From Planctomycetota bacterium (GTDB lineage: Bacteria > Planctomycetota > Phycisphaerae > Tepidisphaerales > Tepidisphaeraceae), in assembly GCA_023417885.1 (NCBI GenBank), contig JAEZED010000235.1, positions 1-20,861 on the forward strand: a DNA stretch of 20,861 bases. Direction: 5' to 3'. Below, piece by piece: positions 7,721 through 14,425 of this stretch. The position numbers and the translations under genes are program-made. Numbering within the stretch: the stretch's first letter is position 1; each line of letters starts with the position of its first letter. The notes beneath the pieces are model-generated. The model did no database searches, was not told where the DNA came from, and worked only from the letters and a program-made list of their open reading frames with translations.

Positions 7721-8692
7721 ATGCCACGCATGCACATCGTCCGGCTGCTGTTCCTGCTCGTCGTGCCGCTGCTGGGACTCGCCTGCGCCGCGGCGCCGCC
7801 CGGGGAGCAGGGAGAGCGCCTGCGCGTGATGACCTTCAACATCTGGGTCGGCGGCGAGGGCGGGCGCCAGCCGCTGGAGCGCACCGCCGACGCCATTCGC
7901 GCGGCAGAAGCCGACGTCGTCGGGTTCCAAGAGGTCAGCGCGCGGGAGCGGAACGGCGCGCGCCCGGACAACGGCCGCGAGGTCGCCGACATGCTCAGGT
8001 GGAACTACCTGAAGCAGCCCGGCACGAGCGCCGCCATCGCCACGCGGCATCGGATCGTCGAGGCCACGCCAGGCGGGCACGGCGCGCTGATCGAGACGGC
8101 GGGCGGCCGGCGCTTTCTCTTCTTCAATGTCCACCTCAACCACGCGCCCTACCAGCCATACCAGTTGCTCGGCATCCCGTACCACAACGGCCGCTTCATC
8201 GAGACGGCCCAGGAGGCGATCGCCGAGGCGGAACTGGCACGAGGCGACGAAGTGGCGGCGCTGATCCGGGACATCCAGTCCGCGGCGGAGCGGCATCCGG
8301 AGGCGCCGATTTTCGTGACGGGCGACTTCAACGAGCCGTCACACCTGGACTGGACGCCCGAAGCAGCCGCGGCAGGGCGGACGCCGCTGGCCGTGGAATG
8401 GCCCTCGACCCGGGCGCTTGCGAACCTCGGCTTCGTGGACGCCTTTCGGGTGAAGCATCCCGACGCGGTGGCGACGCCCGGCCACACGTGGACGCCGACC
8501 ACGCGAATCGATGACCCGGGCGACCGGCACGACCGGATCGACTTCGTCCTCGCCCGCCTCGGCGACCCGGAGCAGTCGGCGGCGGTAATCGAAGCGGCGG
8601 AGGTGGTGGGGGAGTCGGCGGAGCGGGCGAACATCGTCGTGTCCCCCTGGCCCTCGGATCACCGGGCGGTCGTCGTGACGGTGCGGCTGTGA
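7721..8692 (+). CDS. Secreted endonuclease/exonuclease/phosphatase-fold protein
   Basis: This is a metal-dependent phosphodiesterase fold (EEP superfamily: DNase I, AP endonucleases, sphingomyelinases, inositol phosphatases). The 323-residue protein has a hydrophobic leader (VRLLFLLVVPLLGLAC) ending in Cys22, which suggests a lipoprotein, though the lipobox is not canonical. Catalytic motifs are all present: TFNIW (Asn40), FQE (Glu71), NVHLN (His138), TGDFNEPS (Asp202, Asn204), DRIDFVLAR (Asp274) and SDHRAVV (Asp313, His314). It probably acts outside the cytoplasm; the substrate cannot be told. ATG 7721 and ATG 7730 are both possible starts and neither has a strong ribosome site. It follows the UdgX fusion by 37 nt on the same strand, so it could be co-transcribed, but the export signal speaks against a direct part in DNA repair. 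Confidence 0.9.
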   Translation: MPRMHIVRLLFLLVVPLLGLACAAAPPGEQGERLRVMTFNIWVGGEGGRQPLERTADAIRAAEADVVGFQEVSARERNGARPDNGREVADMLRWNYLKQPGTSAAIATRHRIVEATPGGHGALIETAGGRRFLFFNVHLNHAPYQPYQLLGIPYHNGRFIETAQEAIAEAELARGDEVAALIRDIQSAAERHPEAPIFVTGDFNEPSHLDWTPEAAAAGRTPLAVEWPSTRALANLGFVDAFRVKHPDAVATPGHTWTPTTRIDDPGDRHDRIDFVLARLGDPEQSAAVIEAAEVVGESAERANIVVSPWPSDHRAVVVTVRL

Positions 8693-8721
8693 GATCGGAA
8701 CGGTGCAAAGCCCGCAGCGGC

Positions 8722-8988
8722 TCAGGGAGCCGGCCGTGTCGTGGGCGGGCTGACGCCGAGGAGCTGGAGCGCGCGCTCGCGCACCTCCTCGGAGATCATC
8801 GGCGCCGCGGCAGTCGGGTTTGACAAGTCGACCAGCAGGTAACGGCGCTCATCGGGTACGTAGCCTTCGTCGTTCAGGGCGTAGAGCTGGAACTGCCCGT
8901 TGCCGTCGCGATCGGCAGCGAAGCGGTGGGTTGGCCATGCGCCGAGGATAATCGGAGTCCGGGGGTCCGCCGAGACGGGCCGATGGGA
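8722..8988 (-). pseudogene. Start-less C-terminal gene remnant
   Basis: A minus-strand frame ending at the stop at 8722-8724 encodes a natural-looking C-terminus. Recognisable pieces in order are RTPIILGAWPTHRFAADRDG, NGQFQLYALNDEGYVPDERR, YLLVDLSNP and SEEVRERALQLLGVSP. The frame stays open upstream until 9099, inside the tmRNA gene, but has no ATG or GTG before an internal Met near the end. It is therefore either the tail of a gene whose front was lost at the tmRNA promoter, or a chance open frame. Residue composition (GDG/N-rich turn, hydrophobic strands, amphipathic end) favours a real former gene. I do not recognise the family. The upstream end given is approximate. Confidence 0.45.
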
Positions 8989-9012
8989 CTGGCCGGCGAA
9001 CCTGTGGGTTCG

Positions 9013-9018
9013 TATACT
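9013..9018 (+). promoter_or_regulatory. Probable -10 box of the tmRNA gene
   Basis: TATACT stands out in GC-rich sequence 20 nt ahead of the mature tmRNA 5' end. That distance suits transcription starting near 9025 with later 5' trimming. At the usual spacing the -35 region is weak (TGGCCG at 8990-8995). Confidence 0.55.
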
Positions 9019-9038
9019 CGTAAGACTGCTTGCTGCTC

Positions 9039-9422
9039 GGGGGCGATCGGTATCGACCGGATGGCTCGAGTGGCGGTGGCATGCCGGGGACGCTCGCTAT
9101 GGCCCCGTTAACAATGTGAGCAAACCCATAACTGCCGATAACGACGCAGTTGCCGGGCGGATTGGCTTCGGCCAGCCGCTCGCCATGGCCGCCTAAATGT
9201 GGCCACGGGGTTGCACGGAGTGCCCGCGGCCGTGCATCCTCGTCAATCAGCGGGCTGGCCGCCGGACAAGGTTCCCGGCTCGGCGGCGAGACTCAGGGGA
9301 GCTGGACGCGGCGGAAGGTTGTCGATGATCGCCTGACGCGTCGAGATCAAAGCATCGACTAAGCATGTAGAGGCCGACATTTCGGTTATCGCGACACGGG
9401 GGTTCGATTCCCCCCGCCTCCA
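9039..9422 (+). ncRNA. ssrA: tmRNA (transfer-messenger RNA), one-piece
   Basis: The gene rescues stalled ribosomes and tags the unfinished protein for degradation. The acceptor arm pairs GGGGGCG (9039-9045) with CGCCTCC (9415-9421, one G-U pair), followed by discriminator A at 9422. CCA is not encoded (CTG follows) and must be added later. The 5' part continues GATCGGTATCGACC, the tmRNA equivalent of the D arm. The 3' part has the familiar TAAGCATGTAGA stretch and a T arm with GGGGG-TTCGATT-CCCCC. The resume codon is GCC at 9134 after ATAACT. The tag reads ADNDAVAGRIGFGQPLAMAA, ending with TAA at 9194-9196. At 20 residues the tag is about twice the length in Escherichia coli, and it ends MAA rather than LAA. 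The order of parts is normal, not permuted. A strong terminator follows at 9446. Confidence 0.97.
9134..9196 (+). CDS. tmRNA proteolysis-tag reading frame
   Basis: This is the internal frame of the tmRNA: 20 sense codons from GCC 9134 to the TAA at 9194-9196. The first residues ADND resemble the AND(E)N start of many tags, and the end AMAA would be the degron seen by ClpXP-like proteases. The choice of resume codon rests on the preceding ATAACT, comparable to the ATAGTC before the resume codon in Escherichia coli. Confidence 0.85.
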   Translation, partial: ADNDAVAGRIGFGQPLAMAA

Positions 9423-9445
9423 CTGGTTCCCACGAACCGTCCATT

Positions 9446-9483
9446 GCCCGCAAGTCCCGCGAGAGCGCGACTTGCGGGCTTTT
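9446..9483 (+). terminator. Intrinsic terminator of the tmRNA gene
   Basis: A perfect 11-bp stem (GCCCGCAAGTC at 9446-9456 with GACTTGCGGGC at 9469-9479) and a 12-nt loop are followed by TTTT. It lies 24 nt past the tmRNA end. A smaller GGTTC/GAACC hairpin at 9425-9438 sits between the two. Confidence 0.9.
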
Positions 9484-9761
9484 CGTTCACTTTCATCTTG
9501 GGGAGAGCATCTCGACTCCTTTCCCAGCCGTGGAACGGCTGGGCGCGGGGCGTTTGATGCGCGGCGCTTTCGTGGTGGTGGGCGCGGGATGTGTGGGTTG
9601 GTGGGTTTCGGAGGGGGTGGGGCGAGGAGCTGGGTCCCGAATGGGGGATGGGGGGCGGGTTGGGGTGGTGGTGCGCCGGGGCATAGGGTCTTGTCTGTGC
9701 GCATCCGGTGGGGGCGGCTGCGCTGTTGTGCAATGACCATTTGTCCCCCGGAGGGAAAGAC
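9484..9761 (+). other. Gene-free G-run-rich leader before the PEP-CTERM gene
   Basis: No gene is seen. A 9-bp palindrome (CCCAGCCGT at 9523-9531, ACGGCTGGG at 9535-9543) opens the stretch. From about 9570 to 9690 the plus strand is packed with G runs. The densest part, 9643-9665, has four runs of 5, 6, 3 and 4 G separated by 2, 1 and 2 nt, a textbook quadruplex pattern. It lies about 100 nt before the start codon, probably in the leader RNA of the next gene, whose ribosome site GGAGG is at 9750-9754. Confidence 0.7.
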
Positions 9762-10439
9762 ATGCTTCGACCCCTGATCGCCGCCGGCATCGTCGCCGCG
9801 GCCTGCGTGGCACCGGCCTCGGCCGACGTGCTTTACTCATACGACGACGGGCAGCTGGACAGCGCCGTCGGCCCGCCGTCATCGTTCCCGGAGAACCCGG
9901 AGATGGGGTGGGGCAATTACTTCGAGGCCCAGCCGCAGGGCGAGTTGATCCACACGATCCAGGTCTCGATCGGCCCCACGATGCCGAACCTCGGCCCCGT
10001 CACCGTCTGGCTCTTCGACGATCCGGACAACGACTTCAACCCGGGCAACGCCGTCCCGCTGACCTCGGCCACCCTCACGCCGACGACCATCGGCGGATCG
10101 TTCTTCACGGAGTTCGCGATCGAGCCGACGGAAGTGAGCGGCGGGTTCTTCGTGATGGCGGCCACGGTCGCCGTCGCGGGCGAGGATCGTCCCGCGGCGC
10201 AGGACACGACCACGGGTGTGCCGACGGACCGGAGCTGGATCATCTACAACCCGGCGCGGCTCGGCATCGACGTGGACGACCTCGCGGGCAACGCGCTCTT
10301 CTCGCCCGCCGCGGCGATCACGCCGTTCGACGGGGCCTGGATGGTGCGTGCGATCGGCTCTCCGATCCCGGAGCCGGCCTCCGCCGGCGCGCTGATCGGG
10401 CTGAGTGGCCTGGCGCTGCTGCGCCGCCGCCGGCGCTGA
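9762..10439 (+). CDS. PEP-CTERM sorted secreted protein
   Basis: This is an exported protein carrying an N-terminal signal (MLRPLIAAGIVAAACVAPAS, then ADVLYSY) and a C-terminal PEP-CTERM sorting tail: PIPEPAS, a hydrophobic stretch (AGALIGLSGLALL) and five arginines at the very end. In this class an exosortase, not present in the window, removes the tail. The 225-residue product has a central part that is acidic, rich in Pro, Thr, Gly and beta-type segments, and has no cysteines after the signal. It resembles the many low-similarity PEP-CTERM surface proteins, and no enzyme motif is visible. ATG 9762 is supported by GGAGG 8 nt before it; the frame runs further up without a better start. It forms a single transcription unit between the tmRNA terminator and a hairpin at 10469. 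Confidence 0.88.
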   Translation: MLRPLIAAGIVAAACVAPASADVLYSYDDGQLDSAVGPPSSFPENPEMGWGNYFEAQPQGELIHTIQVSIGPTMPNLGPVTVWLFDDPDNDFNPGNAVPLTSATLTPTTIGGSFFTEFAIEPTEVSGGFFVMAATVAVAGEDRPAAQDTTTGVPTDRSWIIYNPARLGIDVDDLAGNALFSPAAAITPFDGAWMVRAIGSPIPEPASAGALIGLSGLALLRRRRR

Positions 10440-10468
10440 TCCGCAAGTGACAGTTTCAATGAGAGCGA

Positions 10469-10498
10469 GCCCGCCGGCCTCCGATCCGGCGGGCTTCG
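10469..10498 (+). terminator. Probable terminator after the PEP-CTERM gene
   Basis: A 9-bp perfect stem (GCCCGCCGG at 10469-10477, CCGGCGGGC at 10486-10494) with an 8-nt loop starts 30 nt after the stop codon. The tail is TTCGTC, a weak T-run. Confidence 0.6.
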
Positions 10499-10514
10499 TC
10501 GTGAATGGTCCGAG

Positions 10515-10551
10515 AAAAAAGACAGAGCCCCGCCTGGCGGCAGGGCCCTGT
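10515..10551 (-). terminator. Intrinsic terminator of the histone-like gene
   Basis: Read on the minus strand, a 13-bp stem (10551-10539 with 10534-10522, including G-U pairs) closes a 4-nt loop and is followed by C and six T (10520-10515). It sits 46 nt beyond the stop of the histone-like gene and faces the PEP-CTERM terminator, so the two converging genes are insulated. Confidence 0.88.
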
Positions 10552-10596
10552 GAAAAGAGGTTGGGACGGCGGGGGTGAGCCGCCGGCCGCGAAGCG

Positions 10597-10875
10597 TTAC
10601 ATGCCCATCCCGACGCCGGCGCGGCGGGTGGTGCGCTTGGTGGTGCGCTTCGTGGTGCGCTTGGCAGTGGAGCGCTTGGCGGTCTTGCGAGCGCCGGTGC
10701 GCTTGGCGGCCTTGCGGGCGCCGGTGCGCTTGGCGGTTTTGCGAGCGCCGGTGCGCTTGGCGGCCTTGCGGGCACCACCTGCACGAGTCGCCTTCTTGGC
10801 CGACTTCTTCGCGGTCTTCTTCGCCGGGGACTTCTTAGCCGACTTCTTGCCGGCCTTCTTTGCAGTCTTAGCCAT
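10597..10875 (-). CDS. Histone H1-like Lys/Arg/Ala-rich DNA-binding repeat protein
   Basis: The product is a very basic, presumably disordered 92-residue protein that should bind and compact DNA, like the C-terminal tails of linker histone H1 and bacterial Hc1-like proteins. An N-terminal KKSAKKSPAKKT-type part (about 3-30) is followed by four nine-residue units (34-69), GARKAAKRT alternating with GARKTAKRT, then AKRTTKRTTKRTTRR and a GVGMGM end. ATG 10875 is chosen because GTGAGG lies about 9 nt upstream; the frame opens four codons earlier. At DNA level the unit is 27 nt, four times between 10669 and 10776, and units 1/3 and 2/4 resemble each other, suggesting expansion by a 54-nt step. The gene has its own terminator. 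No folded domain is visible. Confidence 0.88.
   Translation of the reverse strand: MAKTAKKAGKKSAKKSPAKKTAKKSAKKATRAGGARKAAKRTGARKTAKRTGARKAAKRTGARKTAKRSTAKRTTKRTTKRTTRRAGVGMGM
10669..10776. repeat. Four tandem 27-nt units inside the histone-like gene
   Basis: Units run 10669-10695, 10696-10722, 10723-10749 and 10750-10776. Each contains GCGCTTGGCGG (plus-strand sense) and encodes nine residues, so changes in copy number keep the frame. Units 1 and 3 share TTGCGAGCGCC; units 2 and 4 share GGCCTTGCGGGC. Confidence 0.9.
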
Positions 10876-10887
10876 GAGAAACCTCAC

Positions 10888-11338
10888 TGGGTTAGAGCCA
10901 TGCGCCCTGAACGGGATTGCCCTAGCTTGGGGAGGAGGAAGCGACCGTAGAGGGGCCCCTTGATCCCCGCCATGCGGGCCTTGGCGCCTTGCCGCGCGCT
11001 ACGGGGGGTGTCGGTGCTCGTCGATCGCCGGTTCGACTGACCGCACCCGCCGGCAGCACTCACAGGCCTGCGGCAAGCGTTGCGTGACAGGTGCGTCGTC
11101 CGCCGGGTCGGGCGCATGTCTCCGGCCGGAACGCGCGCGCACCTGTGTCGCTGAATCAATCCATCGGTTCAGCGCGCCTGAAACTTTGACAAACCTTGCC
11201 CCGGCCTGTCAATGTCTGCCGTCGTTCATCACATTCTTTTTCGACCACGCGCCAGCGCCTCCGACAGGCGCCGTCTGCCCCGGGGCCACGTTCGCGCGAC
11301 GTCCCGACCACCCATCGGCGCGCAGAATCGGACGCGCG
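10888..11338. other. Gene-free stretch between two minus-strand genes
   Basis: No convincing gene is seen in 451 nt; short open frames here are arginine-rich and lack ribosome sites. Its only clear structure is an inverted repeat TTGACA (11186-11191) / TGTCAA (11207-11212). On either strand this places a perfect -35-like hexamer, but the hexamers 17 nt further on (TCAATG on plus, TCAAAG on minus) are poor -10 boxes. The promoter of the histone-like gene probably lies in this stretch. Confidence 0.5.
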
Positions 11339-12094
11339 CTACTCCCACTCCAGCGTCTCCAGGTGCCGCTGGATCGCGCCCGCCGACCCGAAGCGCTCCA
11401 GGATCAGCGTGTCCTTCAGCCCGCGGATGATCCCCTTCACCGCGCGCGGCTGCCGCGCGTAGTGGGTTCGACCGCCCACCACCACGTGGAACACCTCCAC
11501 GAGGTTCAGCACGTCCTTGTGGATCCTGCTCCTCCCGGGACGACCCAGGTCGAAGAAGTCGATCAGCTTCACCTCGAAGCCGATCCCGCGACGCCGGATC
11601 ATGATGTTGTCCTCGTGGATATCCCCGTGGTACTCCCCCCGCGCGTGGATCGGCGCGATGCCGGCCGCAAGCGAGTGCAGCACGTGCAGCGCCTCGAAGC
11701 TCGTCAGCCGCCCCCCGGGCTGACGCGCGAGGAACTCGCTGAGCTTCTCCCCCTCGACCAGCTCCGAGACCACCACCGTCACGCGCTGCCCGCGCACCGT
11801 CGCGATCTCCTGGTGGTGATACTGGAGCAGGATGGGGCAGTGCCGCAGGGCGTCGAGCTTCCGCGCGTAACGGATCGCCGCCACCCCGCGCGGATCGCGG
11901 TACGGGTAGTAGAGCTTGGCGGCGCGGTGGATGCCCGTCGCCTTCTCCGCGACCGCGTAGACCTCCCCCTCGTAGCCGCTGCCCAGCGGTCGGACGACGA
12001 CGTAGCGCCCGGCCAGGCTCCGACCGGCGGGCAGGTCGAAGCGAGGGAAGCGTTGTCGGGCGGCGGTTGATCGGACGGTTGTCCGCAGGGCCAT
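11339..12094 (-). CDS. Minimal protein-kinase-like protein
   Basis: The protein has a protein kinase/aminoglycoside phosphotransferase-type fold but only 251 residues. The N-lobe shows a glycine loop LGSGYEGEV (37-45) and a probable ATP-lysine (Lys60 in HRAAKLYY). The catalytic loop is HGDIHEDN (Asp158, Asn163), more like the HGDxHxxN of small-molecule kinases than the HRDxKxxN of Ser/Thr kinases. The metal site is IDFFDLG (Asp179), where DFG has become DFF. Almost no activation segment follows; KDVLNLVEVFHVVVGG may be the helix corresponding to alpha-F. Key catalytic residues are kept, so activity is plausible. ATG 12094 is the only good start; no ribosome site is visible. It is divergent from the plus-strand cluster on its right. 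The substrate is unknown. Confidence 0.85.
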   Translation of the reverse strand: MALRTTVRSTAARQRFPRFDLPAGRSLAGRYVVVRPLGSGYEGEVYAVAEKATGIHRAAKLYYPYRDPRGVAAIRYARKLDALRHCPILLQYHHQEIATVRGQRVTVVVSELVEGEKLSEFLARQPGGRLTSFEALHVLHSLAAGIAPIHARGEYHGDIHEDNIMIRRRGIGFEVKLIDFFDLGRPGRSRIHKDVLNLVEVFHVVVGGRTHYARQPRAVKGIIRGLKDTLILERFGSAGAIQRHLETLEWE

Positions 12095-12231
12095 GGCGCG
12101 GCGATTGTGGCAGGTGAACCGGGTGGGTCAATCGCACCCGGCAAAAGGTGGTCGGGCGCCGGCAAAGCGGCCCGGGCGGTTGCAGCGGGTCATGCCTGCC
12201 CCGCGGGCCGGCGAGGCGTTAGAATCGGATC

Positions 12232-12627
12232 GTGGACTTCCTCAAGGGCATCGGCGGGAAGGTCGTGGGAGGCGTGGTGCTCCTGGGGGTGGTCATCGCG
12301 GCGATCGCTTTCTACCAGGCGGGTCCGGAGGGTCGCGCCGTCTTTTTCGACGCCAGCGGGAAGATCGTCGGGTGGGTCCTGATCGTGGCGCTGGCGCCTT
12401 GGGCGCTGTTCTGGCTGGTGGTGAAGGTGGCGCGGGCCGAGAGCAACGCCAGCGCGGCGTTGCTGGTCGGCGCGCTGACGCTGGCGGAACTTTTGGCGCT
12501 GTGGTGGATGTTTGACTTCGGAATCGGCGGCCCGGTCGCGATCGCGTTCTTCGCGGCAGGAGCCCTGCTGGCTGCCGTGTATAATCTGCTGGCCTGTGAC
12601 TGGATCGCGGACAAGCTTGTCGGTTAG
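12232..12627 (+). CDS. Small membrane protein, four predicted helices
   Basis: This is an unrecognised 131-residue protein starting at GTG 12232 (MDFLKGIGGKVV). Hydrophobic segments at about 10-28, 44-65, 73-93 and 98-121 suggest four membrane spans. The short loops include a FFDASGK turn between the first two, and the C-terminus (CDWIADKLVG) is short. No enzymatic motif or zinc ligand set is visible. The ribosome site is weak. It is co-directional with the kinase/zinc-ribbon cluster but separated from it by 217 nt that include a GCAGGGG/CCCCTGC hairpin at 12726-12745, so membership of the cluster is uncertain. Confidence 0.75.
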   Translation: MDFLKGIGGKVVGGVVLLGVVIAAIAFYQAGPEGRAVFFDASGKIVGWVLIVALAPWALFWLVVKVARAESNASAALLVGALTLAELLALWWMFDFGIGGPVAIAFFAAGALLAAVYNLLACDWIADKLVG

Positions 12628-12725
12628 CCGGCGCCGGTCGCGGGCACACCGACAGATTCACCCGAGCAGGGCGGGAAGCGGGACGGAGCGCCAAGCGTGC
12701 CGCGACGTGTGCTGGCGCATGGTTC

Positions 12726-12745
12726 GCAGGGGGATTTTCCCCTGC
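12726..12745. other. Hairpin between the membrane protein and the kinase gene
   Basis: A perfect 7-bp stem GCAGGGG/CCCCTGC with loop GATTTT lies about 100 nt upstream of the kinase gene. There is no T-run after it, so it is more likely an mRNA structural element than an intrinsic terminator. Confidence 0.45.
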
Positions 12746-12844
12746 CCGCGCACGCGGCGGCGCGGTAGCTTGGGCGGTTGAACTGGATCGCCCCGACCGT
12801 TCCCGCCTGGTAGACCCCGGCCGCTCTAGACGTAAGGAGGCGGA

Positions 12845-14002
12845 ATGCCGAACACGCCGGCCACACAACGGAATCAGACGCCTCCCTCGGCCGTGGGTCG
12901 CAAGGGTCAGCGCATCGGCGAATGGCTGCTGGAGGAGCAGATCGGCGCCGGCGCGTTCGGCGAGGTCTGGCGCTCGCGTCACCACGCGTGGTCCGACCAG
13001 CTTGCCGCCGTCAAGCTGCCGACCGATGCGCAATATGTGCGTGCCCTCCAGCGCGAGGGGATCCACGCGCACAAGCTCGAGCATCCGAACATCGTGCGCC
13101 CGCTCGGGTTCGACCCGTTCGCCGAGACCCCGTACCTCGTCATGGAGTACGTCCCGGGCATCGACCTGCGCCGGCTCATCCGGCAGGGGCCGCTCGAGGT
13201 GCAGCGCGCCACCGCCATCATGCGGCAGGTGCTGCTGGCGCTGGATCACGCCCACCAGCAGGGGATCGTCCATCGCGACGTCAAGCCGGAGAACATCCTG
13301 CTCCACGAGCAGGGGCTCACCGGCCCCGCCGGGTTCGAGGCCGAGGGAACCGTCAAGGTCACCGACTTCGGCCTCGGCAAGGCCAACAACACGATGGACC
13401 AGGCCCTGGCCGGGGCGCGCAGCATCGTCTTCAGCGCCGAGGCCGCCGCCGGGCCCGCGGGCGAGCAGTTCCGGCAGATCGCCGGCTCCCTCGAGTACAT
13501 GGCCCCGGAGCAGCGCGGAAATGGCTCGGTCGATGGCCGCGCCGACCTCTACGCCTGCGGCGTGGTGCTCTACGAAATGCTGGTGGGTGACCGTCCCGCC
13601 GGCACGGACGTGCCCAGCGACCTGAACCGCAACGTTCCCACGTGGATCGACGAGGCCTTCCGCAGCAGCTACGCGAGGCTGGAGCGTCGCTTCGAGAGCG
13701 CGCAGCAGTTCCTGGCGGCCCTGTCACCGGGCGGGCCGCAGGCCGCGACCGCCGGCTACACCGCGCCGAGCGCCGCCAGCGCTCCGGGGAACTGCCCGTC
13801 GTGCCAGGGGCGCGTGGAGCGTGGCGACCAGTTCTGCATCCACTGCGGGCACCAGCTCGTCGGACTGGTGCGCCGTTGCCGCAAGTGCGGCGCGTTCCCT
13901 GCGGCGGGGGACAACTACTGCATCTTCTGCGGCGACGACCTGCGTCCCCGTTCAGGCGGGCTCGCGGGCGGTTCGCAGGCGGATGTTGCCCGCGCCGGCT
14001 GA
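12845..14002 (+). CDS. Soluble Ser/Thr protein kinase with C-terminal double zinc ribbon
   Basis: This is a eukaryotic-like (Hanks-type) kinase of 385 residues. All catalytic elements are intact: glycine loop GAGAFGEV (34-41), Lys57 in AAVKL, HRDVKPEN (Asp145), TDFGLGK (Asp174), MAPEQ (219-223) and the alpha-F motif DLYACGVVLYEML. An unusual insert rich in Ala, Gly and Glu (about 180-210) sits in the activation region. After a Pro/Ala linker come two zinc ribbons, CPSC/CIHC (Cys317, 320, 331, 334) and CRKC/CIFC (Cys345, 348, 359, 362), a double-zinc-ribbon arrangement. No membrane helix is present, unlike many bacterial kinases, so it should be cytosolic. ATG 12845 is preceded by an excellent TAAGGAGG. 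The next genes, all on the same strand, encode membrane proteins ending in single zinc ribbons, which makes them candidate partners or substrates. Confidence 0.95.
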   Translation: MPNTPATQRNQTPPSAVGRKGQRIGEWLLEEQIGAGAFGEVWRSRHHAWSDQLAAVKLPTDAQYVRALQREGIHAHKLEHPNIVRPLGFDPFAETPYLVMEYVPGIDLRRLIRQGPLEVQRATAIMRQVLLALDHAHQQGIVHRDVKPENILLHEQGLTGPAGFEAEGTVKVTDFGLGKANNTMDQALAGARSIVFSAEAAAGPAGEQFRQIAGSLEYMAPEQRGNGSVDGRADLYACGVVLYEMLVGDRPAGTDVPSDLNRNVPTWIDEAFRSSYARLERRFESAQQFLAALSPGGPQAATAGYTAPSAASAPGNCPSCQGRVERGDQFCIHCGHQLVGLVRRCRKCGAFPAAGDNYCIFCGDDLRPRSGGLAGGSQADVARAG

Positions 14003-14047
14003 AACGCACCCCGCCGATGCGCATGGAACCGGTAGCCGAGGGAAACG

Positions 14048-14404
14048 ATGTTCGAAGGCCTGATCCTGATCGTGATCGCCGTGCTGGCCGTCGTGGTGGC
14101 GGCCCGGCTGGTGTATGCCCTGGTGCTGCTGGCGGCGCTGCTGTTGTCGCTGGTGGCACGTGGTATCGGCCTGCTGGTGAGCGGCGTCTTCTGGGTCATC
14201 TTCTGGGTGTTCTGGCTGGCGTTCATGCTGCTGGCGTTGCCGTTCCGGCTCGTGGCGATGCTGTTCCGCCCACTGATGCCCGCGGTCGCGCCCGCCAGCG
14301 GCGTGATGCTCGGGTCGGCCTGCGGCAATCGCGGATGCCGGTGCGCCAACCCGGCCGCCGCCCGTTACTGCCGGCGCTGCGGCTCAATGCTCGCGATGGC
14401 CTGA
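14048..14404 (+). CDS. Membrane protein with C-terminal zinc ribbon (first copy)
   Basis: This is an unrecognised 118-residue protein. Residues 3-75 are almost wholly hydrophobic, allowing two or three membrane spans. The tail has a zinc-binding pattern C-x4-C-x-C-x8-C-x2-C (Cys92, 97, 99, 108, 111; core CRCANPAAARYCRRCG). This tail is nearly the same as that of the following gene (CRCVNPHHARFCRQCG), so the two are paralogues. GAGGG precedes ATG 14048. It starts 45 nt after the kinase stop and ends 21 nt before the next gene, consistent with one operon. By analogy with other ribbon-tailed membrane proteins it may dock a cytosolic partner at the membrane; this is inference only. Confidence 0.85.
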   Translation: MFEGLILIVIAVLAVVVAARLVYALVLLAALLLSLVARGIGLLVSGVFWVIFWVFWLAFMLLALPFRLVAMLFRPLMPAVAPASGVMLGSACGNRGCRCANPAAARYCRRCGSMLAMA

Positions 14405-14425
14405 TCGCCCGCGCGGGACGAAACG

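Noticed and set aside
4922..7992. Long minus-strand open frames opposite the radical SAM and UdgX genes
   Set aside because: They lie antisense to genes with intact catalytic motifs, and their composition (His/Arg/Ala-rich) is typical of reverse-frame shadows.
8900..9196. A 98-codon plus-strand frame ending in the tmRNA tag
   Set aside because: It only exists because the tag stop closes a frame running through the tmRNA. The RNA structure explains the sequence.
9400..9422. tmRNA 3' end as an attachment site of an integrated island
   Set aside because: No direct repeat of the T-arm/acceptor sequence, integrase or phage gene was seen downstream in the window.
10884..11159. A 91-codon minus-strand frame upstream of the histone-like gene
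   Set aside because: No ribosome site, arginine/serine-rich composition without hydrophobic core, and it overlaps the leader and ribosome site of the histone-like gene.
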